Source: JBCBJX01 sp038522735 (lineage in GTDB: Bacteria > Pseudomonadota > Alphaproteobacteria > Caulobacterales > Parvularculaceae). From it: DNA of 34,318 nt. The DNA is taken from assembly GCA_038522735.1 (NCBI GenBank), contig JBCBJX010000024.1, positions 1 through 34,318 of the forward strand, in the 5' to 3' direction. Shown here in pieces: positions 22,226-29,421 of the stretch. Numbering within the stretch: the stretch's first letter is position 1; the number at the start of each line of letters is the position of its first letter. The notes beneath the pieces are model-generated. The model saw nothing but the letters and a program-made list of their open reading frames with translations, was not told the origin of the DNA and searched no databases. The position numbers and the translations under genes are program-made.

Positions 22226-24022
22226 TCACCCGGTCATCAGCTCCGGATCGATCGGCGCGACCGTGCCCGCCCCGGCCGTCGCAATGCGCCCGAGGGCGCC
22301 GGCCTCGGGCAGCAGATTGTCCGCATAGAACCGGGCGATCGCCACCTTGCTCCCGTGGAACTTCGGATCGTCGCCCGCCTCGGCGGCTTTGGCCGCTGCA
22401 AGGGCGCCGCGGCCGAGATAGTGGGCGCCGGCGACGAGGCCGAGCTGCTTGAGGTACGGCGTCGCACCTGCAAGCGCGTCCTCTATTCCGTTGGCGTTCT
22501 TTTCAACGAGCCAGTCCGTCGTCCCGGCGACGGTCTCGATCTCGCGCTTCAGCCCGTCGCCGATTGCGCCGAGATCCTCATGGGACTTCGCTTTCAGGTC
22601 AGCGACCGTCTCGCGCGCCTCGTCGAGGAGATCGCGGACGAGTTTCCCGCCGCCCATGCCGAGCTTGCGGCCGACGAGATCGATCGCCTGGATGCCGTTG
22701 GTGCCCTCATAGATCGCCGCGATGCGGGCGTCGCGCATGTGCTGGGCGGCGCCGGTCTCCTCAATGAAGCCCATCCCTCCGTGCACCTGCACGCCGAGAG
22801 ACGTCACGTCGTTCGCCCGGTCGGTGGAGAAGGCCTTCGCGATGGGGGTCAGCAGCTCCTCGCGGGCCTTCGCAGCGGCCCGCTCTTCCTCCGTCTCCGC
22901 CGTATGCGCCCGATCGATGGCGACGCCTTCTGCGTAGCAGATGGCGCGGGAGGCTTCGATCATCGCCTTCTGGGTGTAGAGCATCCGCCTGACGTCCGGG
23001 TGCTCGTAGATCCGCACCATGTCGCCGGTTTTGACGCCCGGCGCGCGGCCCTGCTTGCGATCGAGCGCGAAGGCGAGGGCACGCTGGAAGGCGCGTTCCG
23101 CGATCCCGACGCCCTGCACGCCGACATCGAGACGGGCGGAGTTCATCATCACGAACATGTTCTGCAGGCCGCGGTTCTCTTCGCCGACCAGCCAGCCATA
23201 GCACTCGCCGTTGTCGCCATAGCTCATGGAGCAGGTGGGCGATCCGTGCAGGCCCATTTTGTGCTCGATCCCGGTGCATTTCAGATCATTCCGGGCACCA
23301 AGGGCGCCGTCGTCTCCGACGAAGCGCTTCGGGACGAGGAACATGGAGATGCCGCGCGTTCCCTCCGGCGCGTCCGGCAGACGGGCGAGGACGAGGTGGA
23401 CGACCTGCTCGCCCATATCGTGCTCGCCATAGGTGATCCAGATCTTGTTCCCGGTGATTTTATAGCGCCCGTCGCCGACGGGTTCGGCCTTTGAGCGAAC
23501 GGCGGAAAGATCGGAACCCGCCTGGGGCTCCGTGAGATTCATGGAGCCGGTCCATTCGCCTGAGACCATTTTCGGCAGGTAGGTCGCTTTCAGATCGTCG
23601 GACCCCGCATGCAGGATCGCCTTGATGGCGCCGGTCGTCAGCGTCAGGCCGATGGCGAAGCCCATGCAGGCGGCGTTGAGGGCGTCGATGTTCAGGAGCG
23701 AGAGCGATTCCGGCAGCCCCTGCCCGCCGAACTCCTCCGGCATGGAGAGCCCCATCCATCCGCCCTCGACATATTGAGCGTAGGCCTCCTTGAAGCCGGG
23801 GGCCGTGCGCACGACGCCGTTCTCGATGGAGGAACCGATCCGGTCGGCGTCCTCGTTCAGGGGCGCAATCACCCCGTCGGAGAATTTCGCCATCTCCTCC
23901 GTCACCGCCTGCAGGAGGTCGTCATTGAGGTCCGGGAACGCGCCCGAGCTCATCACGGCGCCGAAGCCCGCCTGATGCATCAGGGCGAAGCGCATGTCGC
24001 GAACGGGGGTGGCGAAGCTCAT
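22226..24022 (-). CDS. Acyl-CoA dehydrogenase (long form with C-terminal extension)
   Basis: A 598-residue FAD enzyme that oxidises an acyl-CoA to the 2-enoyl-CoA and passes electrons to ETF. Visible signatures are GWMGLSMPEEFGGQGLP, the FAD/substrate segment MNLTEPQAGSDLSAVR, KIWITYGEHDM, QVHGGMGFIEETGAAQ and ARIAAIYEGTNGIQAIDL, where the Glu of YEGTNGIQ is the catalytic base in this branch. About 130 residues beyond this form the acyl-CoA dehydrogenase C-terminal domain of the 600-residue class. AGGAGG is five bases before the start at 24022. Chain-length preference is unknown; fatty-acid breakdown or polyhydroxyalkanoate supply is plausible. Confidence 0.93.
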   Translation of the reverse strand: MSFATPVRDMRFALMHQAGFGAVMSSGAFPDLNDDLLQAVTEEMAKFSDGVIAPLNEDADRIGSSIENGVVRTAPGFKEAYAQYVEGGWMGLSMPEEFGGQGLPESLSLLNIDALNAACMGFAIGLTLTTGAIKAILHAGSDDLKATYLPKMVSGEWTGSMNLTEPQAGSDLSAVRSKAEPVGDGRYKITGNKIWITYGEHDMGEQVVHLVLARLPDAPEGTRGISMFLVPKRFVGDDGALGARNDLKCTGIEHKMGLHGSPTCSMSYGDNGECYGWLVGEENRGLQNMFVMMNSARLDVGVQGVGIAERAFQRALAFALDRKQGRAPGVKTGDMVRIYEHPDVRRMLYTQKAMIEASRAICYAEGVAIDRAHTAETEEERAAAKAREELLTPIAKAFSTDRANDVTSLGVQVHGGMGFIEETGAAQHMRDARIAAIYEGTNGIQAIDLVGRKLGMGGGKLVRDLLDEARETVADLKAKSHEDLGAIGDGLKREIETVAGTTDWLVEKNANGIEDALAGATPYLKQLGLVAGAHYLGRGALAAAKAAEAGDDPKFHGSKVAIARFYADNLLPEAGALGRIATAGAGTVAPIDPELMTG

Positions 24023-24135
24023 GGGGACCTCCTGAGGTCTGCTCGACAATCGCGCCAAGCATACCGCCCGCGCGGGGCCCGCGGCCAGCGCCGACGCCAG
24101 TCGATGCCTGCGCGCGTTGTCGCTATAAGCGCGCG

Positions 24136-25086
24136 ATGATCGTTCAACCGAGCCCCGAAGCCGTCGCCCGCGCCGCGGAGATCCTGCGCGCGGGCGGCCT
24201 CGTCGCCCTGCCGACGGAGACCGTCTACGGGCTCGCCGCGGACGCGCGCTCGGGCGAGGCGGTCGCCCGGATCTACGAAGCCAAGGGCCGGCCTCGCTTC
24301 AACCCGCTGATCGCCCATGTCGCGGACCGGGCCGCGGCGGAGCGCGTCGCGGTCTTCACCCCCCTCGCCGCGCGCCTCGCCGACGCCTTCTGGCCGGGGC
24401 CGCTGACGCTAGTGCTGGAGAAGCGCCCGGGCGCGATCTCAGACCTTGCGACGGCCGGGCTCGACAGCGTCGGCGTACGCGTCCCGGCGCATCCGGTCGC
24501 GCGCGCCGTGCTGGACGCGTTCGGCGGCCCGCTCGCCGCGCCGAGCGCCAACCGTTCGGGCGCCGTCTCGCCGACGACGGCGGCGCATGTGGCGGACGGC
24601 CTCGGCGACCGCGTCGAATTCATCCTCGACGGCGGTCCGTGTACGGTCGGCCTTGAGAGCGCCATCGTCGACGCCCGCGGCGATCGGGGCGTTCTGCTGC
24701 GCCCCGGCGGGCTCTCCCGCGAGAACCTGGAAGCGATCGCGGGGCCGCTGGAGGACCCGGCGCCGGCCGGCGACAGGCCGTCGGCGCCCGGCATGCTGAC
24801 AAGCCACTACGCCCCCCGCGCCCGCGTCCGTCTCCATGCAGAGAAGAGGCGCCCCGGCGAAGCTCTCCTCGGCTTCGGGGGAACGCCCGGCGCGGACCTC
24901 GACCTTTCCCCCGCCGGCGACCTGCGCGAAGCGGCCGCCAATCTCTTCTGTATGCTGCGCGACCTCGATGCGCCCGACATCACGACGATCGCCGTCGCGC
25001 CGGTTCCGGAAACAAGCCTCGGCGAGGCGATCAACGACCGTCTGCAGCGGGCAAGCGTTAAAAGGGTTTACAATTTTAACCTTTGA
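24136..25086 (+). CDS. tsaC: Threonylcarbamoyl-AMP synthase (Sua5/TsaC type)
   Basis: A 316-residue enzyme making threonylcarbamoyl-AMP for the t6A37 modification of ANN-decoding tRNAs. The YrdC domain (about 1-195) includes ALPTETVYGLAADARS, IYEAKGRPRFNPLIAHV, PGPLTLVLEKRPG, PSANRSGAVSPT and ESAIVDARGD...LLRPGGLS. The linker PSAPGMLTSHYAPRARV and the remaining about 100 residues are the Sua5 C-terminal domain, so this is the long two-domain form. It diverges from the acyl-CoA dehydrogenase. Its last codons (VKRVYNFNL) run into an unusually AT-rich stretch that may carry the promoter of the RTX gene. Confidence 0.94.
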   Translation: MIVQPSPEAVARAAEILRAGGLVALPTETVYGLAADARSGEAVARIYEAKGRPRFNPLIAHVADRAAAERVAVFTPLAARLADAFWPGPLTLVLEKRPGAISDLATAGLDSVGVRVPAHPVARAVLDAFGGPLAAPSANRSGAVSPTTAAHVADGLGDRVEFILDGGPCTVGLESAIVDARGDRGVLLRPGGLSRENLEAIAGPLEDPAPAGDRPSAPGMLTSHYAPRARVRLHAEKRRPGEALLGFGGTPGADLDLSPAGDLREAAANLFCMLRDLDAPDITTIAVAPVPETSLGEAINDRLQRASVKRVYNFNL

Positions 25087-25114
25087 TTTATCTCTACGCA
25101 CGCAGCCAGGGGAG
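25067..25114 (+). promoter_or_regulatory. Putative promoter and ribosome site of the first RTX gene
   Basis: An AT-rich patch overlapping the tsaC end. TTTACA (25067-25072) resembles a -35 box and TATCTC, 16 bases further on, is a weak -10 match. GTTAAAA (25057-25063) and TTTTAAC (25074-25080) form an inverted repeat around the -35 that could be an operator. AGGGGAG at 25108-25114 is a good ribosome site eight bases before the GTG at 25123. The ribosome site is solid; the promoter call is weak. Confidence 0.3.
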
Positions 25115-25122
25115 ATGCGCGC

Positions 25123-26763
25123 GTGACCATTCTGTTCATTGACCAAAATGATGTTTCCGCGGGAGTCGGAGTCGATAATTCCGTGTTCAACCTCGGTGAT
25201 CCCGATGAAAAAAACACGCTTTATGTCGCGACCGGCGTCTCGCTTGTTTCCACCACGGACACGGCGGTGCGCACGACGTCGCTGCAGAACCTTGCGATCA
25301 TTGCGAACGGCGCGATTGTCGGCGACGAAAACGGGATCTGGCTGGACGACGACACGGCGGGCTCGCCGGGCGCATCCACCATCTTTCGCATTTCGATCAC
25401 CGACGACGGGCTGGTCCACGGCGCAAACCAGGACGGCCTCCGGCTGCGGTCCGACAACGCTTCGACCGACGCATTTTACCAGATCACCAACGAAGGCGAA
25501 ATCAGCTCCTCGCGGGGCTGGGCGATCAATCTCGACGACGCTGAAGAAAGCTCAATCGTCAATACAGGGTCGATCTTCACGTCTCGAATTTTCGGAATCT
25601 CCGGGCCGGGCGGTGTTACAAGCGCGATCCGCGTATCGAACGCCATCGACACCATCACCAACATCGGCGTCATATCGTCCGCAGACCTTGCTTTCGACAT
25701 CGATTTGACGGACCCGTCGAACGCGTCTGCGCTCGCCACCATTGCGTCGGTGCTGTCGGGCGACGCCAAAGGCAAGTCGTCGGGCGACCTGTTCGTCCTC
25801 CAAAACACCGGCGAGATCCTGTCCGGCGGCGTCGCCCTCTTTTCCGAAGGCGGTGTCGACGACGTTTCGAACGACGGCTTCATCCAAGGAGATGTATGGC
25901 TCGATGCGTACGCCGACGAAATCGCCAATTCCGGTCTGATCGACGGCGCGGTGCGCTTGGGCGACGGCGACGACGCCCTCAACGGCTTTGGCGGGCGGGT
26001 GACGGGCCTGATCGACGGCGGCGCAGGGAACGACCAGATCCGGTCCGGATACGGAGACGACTTCATCATCGGCGGTTCCGGGGCGGACTTCATCCACGCC
26101 GGCAAGGGCGACGACACCGCGAGCTATGAGGGATCCGCAGCGGGCGTGCGCATCGACCTGCGGAACGACTTCGCCGTCGGACGCGGCGGCGATGCAGACG
26201 GCGATATTCTGCACCAGGTTGAAAACATCGTCGGCACGGACTTTTACGACGAACTCTTTGGGAACGACGGGGCCAACACCCTGGATGGCGGGGGCAATGT
26301 CGACAGCCTCCGCGGCTTCGGCGGGAACGACGTTCTGCAAGGCGGCGGCGGCGGCGACGCGCTGATCGGCGACGCGGGCGAGGACAGGATCATCGGCGGC
26401 GCGGGATCGGACCGTATGTATGGAGATGAAGAGACTGGCGGCGCCGACTACGCCGACATCTTCATTTTCGACGACGGCGACATCGGCAAGTTTGTCGGCA
26501 GCGGAGACCGGATCGTCGATTTCGACGCCCTCGACATAATCGATCTTTCGCGTATCGACGCGGACGTCACCCAGGCGGGCGATCAGGCCTTCACCCTGCT
26601 CGCCCAGGGCGTCGGCTTTTCCGGAACGGCGGGCGAAGCGCGGATCAACTTCCTCGACGGCAATCGCGTTCTGGTGTTCGACACCAACGGAGACGGCGCC
26701 GAAGACGGCCGCATCATTTTCGAGAACAACTTTACGCCGATTGCGGACCAGATCATTCTCTAG
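25123..26763 (+). CDS. RTX calcium-binding protein with beta-solenoid-like N-terminus (paralogue 1)
   Basis: A 546-residue acidic protein with no Sec signal. Residues about 50-285 carry degenerate repeats such as ANGAIVGDENGIWL, TNEGEISSSRGWAI, VNTGSIFTSRIFGI and NSGLIDGAVRLGDG, the N-x-G-x-I-x-G style of right-handed beta-helix adhesins. Residues about 290-430 are RTX nonapeptides (GGAGNDQIR, GYGDDFIIG, GGSGADFIH, GGNDVLQGG), which bind Ca2+ and fold outside the cell. The rest, from IFIFDDGDIGKFVGSGDRIV to DQIIL, resembles the serralysin-type M10 C-terminal domain that carries a type I secretion signal. No protease motif (HExxH) is present. The start is GTG. No type I transporter genes are in the window. 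It is the first of three related units in tandem. Confidence 0.85.
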   Translation: MTILFIDQNDVSAGVGVDNSVFNLGDPDEKNTLYVATGVSLVSTTDTAVRTTSLQNLAIIANGAIVGDENGIWLDDDTAGSPGASTIFRISITDDGLVHGANQDGLRLRSDNASTDAFYQITNEGEISSSRGWAINLDDAEESSIVNTGSIFTSRIFGISGPGGVTSAIRVSNAIDTITNIGVISSADLAFDIDLTDPSNASALATIASVLSGDAKGKSSGDLFVLQNTGEILSGGVALFSEGGVDDVSNDGFIQGDVWLDAYADEIANSGLIDGAVRLGDGDDALNGFGGRVTGLIDGGAGNDQIRSGYGDDFIIGGSGADFIHAGKGDDTASYEGSAAGVRIDLRNDFAVGRGGDADGDILHQVENIVGTDFYDELFGNDGANTLDGGGNVDSLRGFGGNDVLQGGGGGDALIGDAGEDRIIGGAGSDRMYGDEETGGADYADIFIFDDGDIGKFVGSGDRIVDFDALDIIDLSRIDADVTQAGDQAFTLLAQGVGFSGTAGEARINFLDGNRVLVFDTNGDGAEDGRIIFENNFTPIADQIIL

Positions 26764-26806
26764 CGCTTGTGGCGGCGCCCATTTGAACGGCGTGCGCGTC
26801 GATTAG

Positions 26807-27187
26807 CGCGGCCTCGCAGATGCAAACGGTGACACGTGCAGCGGCGGCGCCGGCGCGGACATCATGGTTGGCGGGACGGGAGCGGATGTTTTCCGCTTTG
26901 ACGACGGCGACACCGGACGCGGACAGGATTCCGACCGCATCAACGACTTCGATGTCGACGACATTCTCGATCTCTCCGGCATCGATGCTCTCCCCGGCGG
27001 CGAGGACGATCATTTCATCCTGCTCGGCTTCGGGCAGGCTTTCACCGGACAGGGCCAGCAGGAGCGGTTCGTTATGAACGGCAACTCCGTCGTCTTGCAA
27101 CTCAATATCGACGGGGACGCGGTCCCCGACGCAGCCATCACCTTCGCCAACGGCTATATGCCGACTACGGATCAGATCATCCTTTAG
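26807..27187 (+). pseudogene. C-terminal remnant of a third RTX paralogue
   Basis: The frame opens after a TAG at 26804-26806 and runs to TAG at 27185-27187 with no start codon near its left end; an internal ATG at 26864 lacks a ribosome site. From 26864 the 107 encoded residues align without gaps to the last 107 of the gene at 27287-28747 and differ at 17 positions (about 84% identity by my count), ending in the same DQIIL. The part before it (DANGDTCSGGAGADIM) is still RTX-like. So this is the tail of a gene whose N-terminal part was lost, or a spare C-terminal cassette. The gap 26764-26806 shows nothing else. Confidence 0.8.
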
Positions 27188-27242
27188 CAGCGAGACGCGC
27201 AGACGGGCGGCTTTTGACAATTCGCCCGTTCGCACGCTCTCC

Positions 27243-27271
27243 TTTCAGCGGGCGGAATGCGCCCGCTGAAA
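27243..27271 (+). other. Leader hairpin before the second RTX gene
   Basis: TTTCAGCGGGC (27243-27253) and GCCCGCTGAAA (27261-27271) pair perfectly around a seven-base loop, and the ribosome site AAGGGGAG follows at once, about 15 bases before ATG 27287. It has no T-tract, so it is not a classic terminator for the remnant. Its position suggests a stabilising or regulatory 5' leader structure. Confidence 0.55.
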
Positions 27272-27286
27272 AGGGGAGAAACCTCA

Positions 27287-28747
27287 ATGACCACCGTCAT
27301 CCTAACGTCCAGCAGCTCTCAGCAGACCCTGTCCGTCTTCAATGATGCATACGTGCTGCCCGGCGCAGTCATCTACAGCACTAATGATCACGCGATCAAA
27401 AATGCTGGTTCGACAGACAGCAACATCTCTCTCGTCGTTGATGGCGCCGTCATCGGCGACAACAACGGGATCCGGCTGGTCGGGACCGACTTAGGCGTCG
27501 GAAACAACGAGTTGACCATCGGCTCGACGGGCGTCGTACGCAACATCGATGGGGATTGGGCTGCGATCTTTCTCCAAGGCTCCAACAGTTGGCTGAACAA
27601 CCTGGGCGAGGCCACCGGCGGTTGGGGCACCTTCTTTCTTAACGCGGATGACGGCAATATTTTTAACGCCGGTATTCTTGGGGCGTTCTCCTCCATTGGC
27701 GCCGGCGCATATGTTGATAACAGCGATAATTTCCAGCTGATCAATACGGGCCTGATCTATGGGCTCGACGGCTCGATCGGAATCGAGATTTTAGACAGTG
27801 AAAACGTTACACTGAACAATTCGGGGGAAATCGCTGGGCGTATCGAAACGTTCAGCAGCTCGATTGATTTCACGAACACCGGCGTCGTTTCGGGCGGTGT
27901 CGAGATGTTCGGCTCAACAGGATCCCAGATCACGAACAGCGGCCTCATCGACGGGGAAGTCGTGCTCGCCTCCGGCGATGATATGTTCAACGGTTTCGGC
28001 GGCCTCGCGCTTGGTCCTATCTTCGGCGGCGCTGGAAACGACATCATCCGCTCCGGCTACGGAGATGATTCTATTGAAGGCGGCGCCGGCGCGGACCTCA
28101 TCAATGGCGGGCTCGGCGACGATTGGGCGAGCTATGAGGGGTCGACCGCCGGGATCACGCTCGATTTCCGCACGGGCGTCGGCTACGGCGTCGGCGGAGA
28201 CGCGAGCGGCGATACGGTGCTCAATGTCGAGAACATCATCGGCTCCGACCTTGCGGACGCCATCAAAGGCGACGTGAACGCCAACACCTTGCGCGGTCTC
28301 GACGGAAACGACGACCTCAGAGGGTTCGGCGGCGCCGACACCCTCGACGGCGGCGACGGTGCGGACGTGCTCTTCGGGTTCGCGGACAACGACATCCTCG
28401 ACGGCGGCGCCGGCGCGGACGTCATGGTCGGCGGGACGGGAGCGGATGTTTTCCGGTATGACGACGGCGACACCGGGCGCGGCCAGGATTCCGACCGCAT
28501 CAACGATTTCGGCGTCGACGACATCCTCGATCTGTCGGGGATCGACGCTGTTCCCGGGGGTGCGGACGATGCGTTCATCCTCCTCAGCGCCGGCCAGCAG
28601 TTCACCGGCCAGGGCCAGCAGGCCCGCTTCGTGATGAACGGCGACGACGTCGTCCTGCAGTTCGACATCGACGGCGATCAGGTTCCGGACGGCGCCATTG
28701 TCTTCGCCAACGGGTATATGCCGACGGAGGACCAGATTATTCTCTAA
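27287..28747 (+). CDS. RTX calcium-binding protein with beta-solenoid-like N-terminus (paralogue 2)
   Basis: A 486-residue paralogue of the gene at 25123. I start at ATG 27287 because AAGGGGAG precedes it; the upstream in-frame codons lie inside a leader hairpin. Residues about 30-235 hold beta-helix-type repeats (VDGAVIGDNNGIRL, FNAGILGAFSS, INTGLIYGLDGSIG, NNSGEIAGRIET, TNTGVVSGGVEM, NSGLIDGEVVL). About 240-385 are RTX repeats (FGGAGNDIIR, GYGDDSIEGGAGADLINGG, DGGDGADVLFG). The M10-type C-terminal domain ends in DQIIL. No catalytic motif is visible, so an adhesin, matrix or surface-layer role is possible. The gene is mosaic: sampled rows in the N-terminal half are about 50% GC, and in the RTX part about 75%. 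A strong hairpin terminator follows. Confidence 0.85.
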   Translation: MTTVILTSSSSQQTLSVFNDAYVLPGAVIYSTNDHAIKNAGSTDSNISLVVDGAVIGDNNGIRLVGTDLGVGNNELTIGSTGVVRNIDGDWAAIFLQGSNSWLNNLGEATGGWGTFFLNADDGNIFNAGILGAFSSIGAGAYVDNSDNFQLINTGLIYGLDGSIGIEILDSENVTLNNSGEIAGRIETFSSSIDFTNTGVVSGGVEMFGSTGSQITNSGLIDGEVVLASGDDMFNGFGGLALGPIFGGAGNDIIRSGYGDDSIEGGAGADLINGGLGDDWASYEGSTAGITLDFRTGVGYGVGGDASGDTVLNVENIIGSDLADAIKGDVNANTLRGLDGNDDLRGFGGADTLDGGDGADVLFGFADNDILDGGAGADVMVGGTGADVFRYDDGDTGRGQDSDRINDFGVDDILDLSGIDAVPGGADDAFILLSAGQQFTGQGQQARFVMNGDDVVLQFDIDGDQVPDGAIVFANGYMPTEDQIIL

Positions 28748-28758
28748 GGCACGTTGAT

Positions 28759-28788
28759 CCGGGAGAGCGCGCGCTCTCCCGGCTTTTC
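28759..28788 (+). terminator. Rho-independent terminator of the second RTX gene
   Basis: A perfect 24-base palindrome made of CCGGGAGAGCGC and its mirror GCGCTCTCCCGG (28759-28782) is followed by CTTTTCC. It lies 12 bases after the RTX stop and just before the convergent lipoprotein's stop. The stem is GC-rich with a short T-run, as expected for an intrinsic terminator on the plus strand. Confidence 0.7.
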
Positions 28789-28790
28789 CT

Positions 28791-29276
28791 TCAACGCGCC
28801 ACCGGATCATCGCCCGGCGGTTGCGGCAGTTCCGGGTCGTGGCGGTGGTTCCAGATTTCGACGATCTTTCCGTCCTCGTTGAACCGGAAAACGTTGATGA
28901 TCGCGACGCGGTCGACCGGCCGCATGCCCACGGCGCCCGCCTGTTCGTTCGGTTCCAGCGAGATGAACCAGCGGGTCGCGACTTTGTCGTCTTCGGCGAT
29001 CTGATAGTCGATTTCGCCGGTCATTTCGCCGAAGCTGTGGAACAGGTCCGCGATTTTTTTCTGCTCGATCGCGGTCTCGGTCACGCCCTTGCGGGGGCCG
29101 AGATCGTGCACGACGTAGGTGTCGGCGACGTAGCGGGCGTATTCGTCCGTATTTTGAGAGAACCAGAGGTCTTCGTAGAACCCGCGCGCCAGTTCCTTAT
29201 TGCGGTCGGCGACGTCGGTTCCGCCTTCGGCGCTGCAGGCGGCGAGCGCTGCTGTGAGTATCAGTATTCTCATCAT
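28791..29276 (-). CDS. SnoaL/NTF2-like lipoprotein
   Basis: A 161-residue predicted lipoprotein (MMRILILTAALAACSAEGG, lipobox LAAC). The mature part fits the cone-shaped NTF2/SnoaL fold: NKELARGFYEDLWFSQNTDE, YVADTYVVHDLGPRKG, KVATRWFISL and the closing VFRFNEDGKIVEIWNHRHDP. SnoaL-like proteins include ester cyclases and many of unknown role; here it would act in the periplasm or on a membrane face. GAGGGGG precedes the start at 29276. It is convergent with the RTX gene. Confidence 0.75.
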   Translation of the reverse strand: MMRILILTAALAACSAEGGTDVADRNKELARGFYEDLWFSQNTDEYARYVADTYVVHDLGPRKGVTETAIEQKKIADLFHSFGEMTGEIDYQIAEDDKVATRWFISLEPNEQAGAVGMRPVDRVAIINVFRFNEDGKIVEIWNHRHDPELPQPPGDDPVAR

Positions 29277-29421
29277 ATCGATTCCCCCTCGTCTTTTCCG
29301 CGGACATGCGGGCGCTTTGTTTCGCACAACTCGTCCGCTGCGCAAACCGGCCGCCGCACGCGGCGAGGCGTGGGCGGCGGCCCACCGTGACAGCGGACCT
29401 CCCGCGGCTTAAGTTCAGAAG

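Noticed and set aside
25115..25126. A three-codon ATG-CGC-GCG-TGA mini-frame overlapping the GTG start of the first RTX gene
   Set aside because: The ATG directly follows the ribosome site, too close for initiation, and such a short frame is expected by chance.
25123..28747. Possible serralysin-type protease in the RTX cluster
   Set aside because: The M10-like C-terminal domain is present but no HExxH zinc motif or catalytic domain is seen in either protein.
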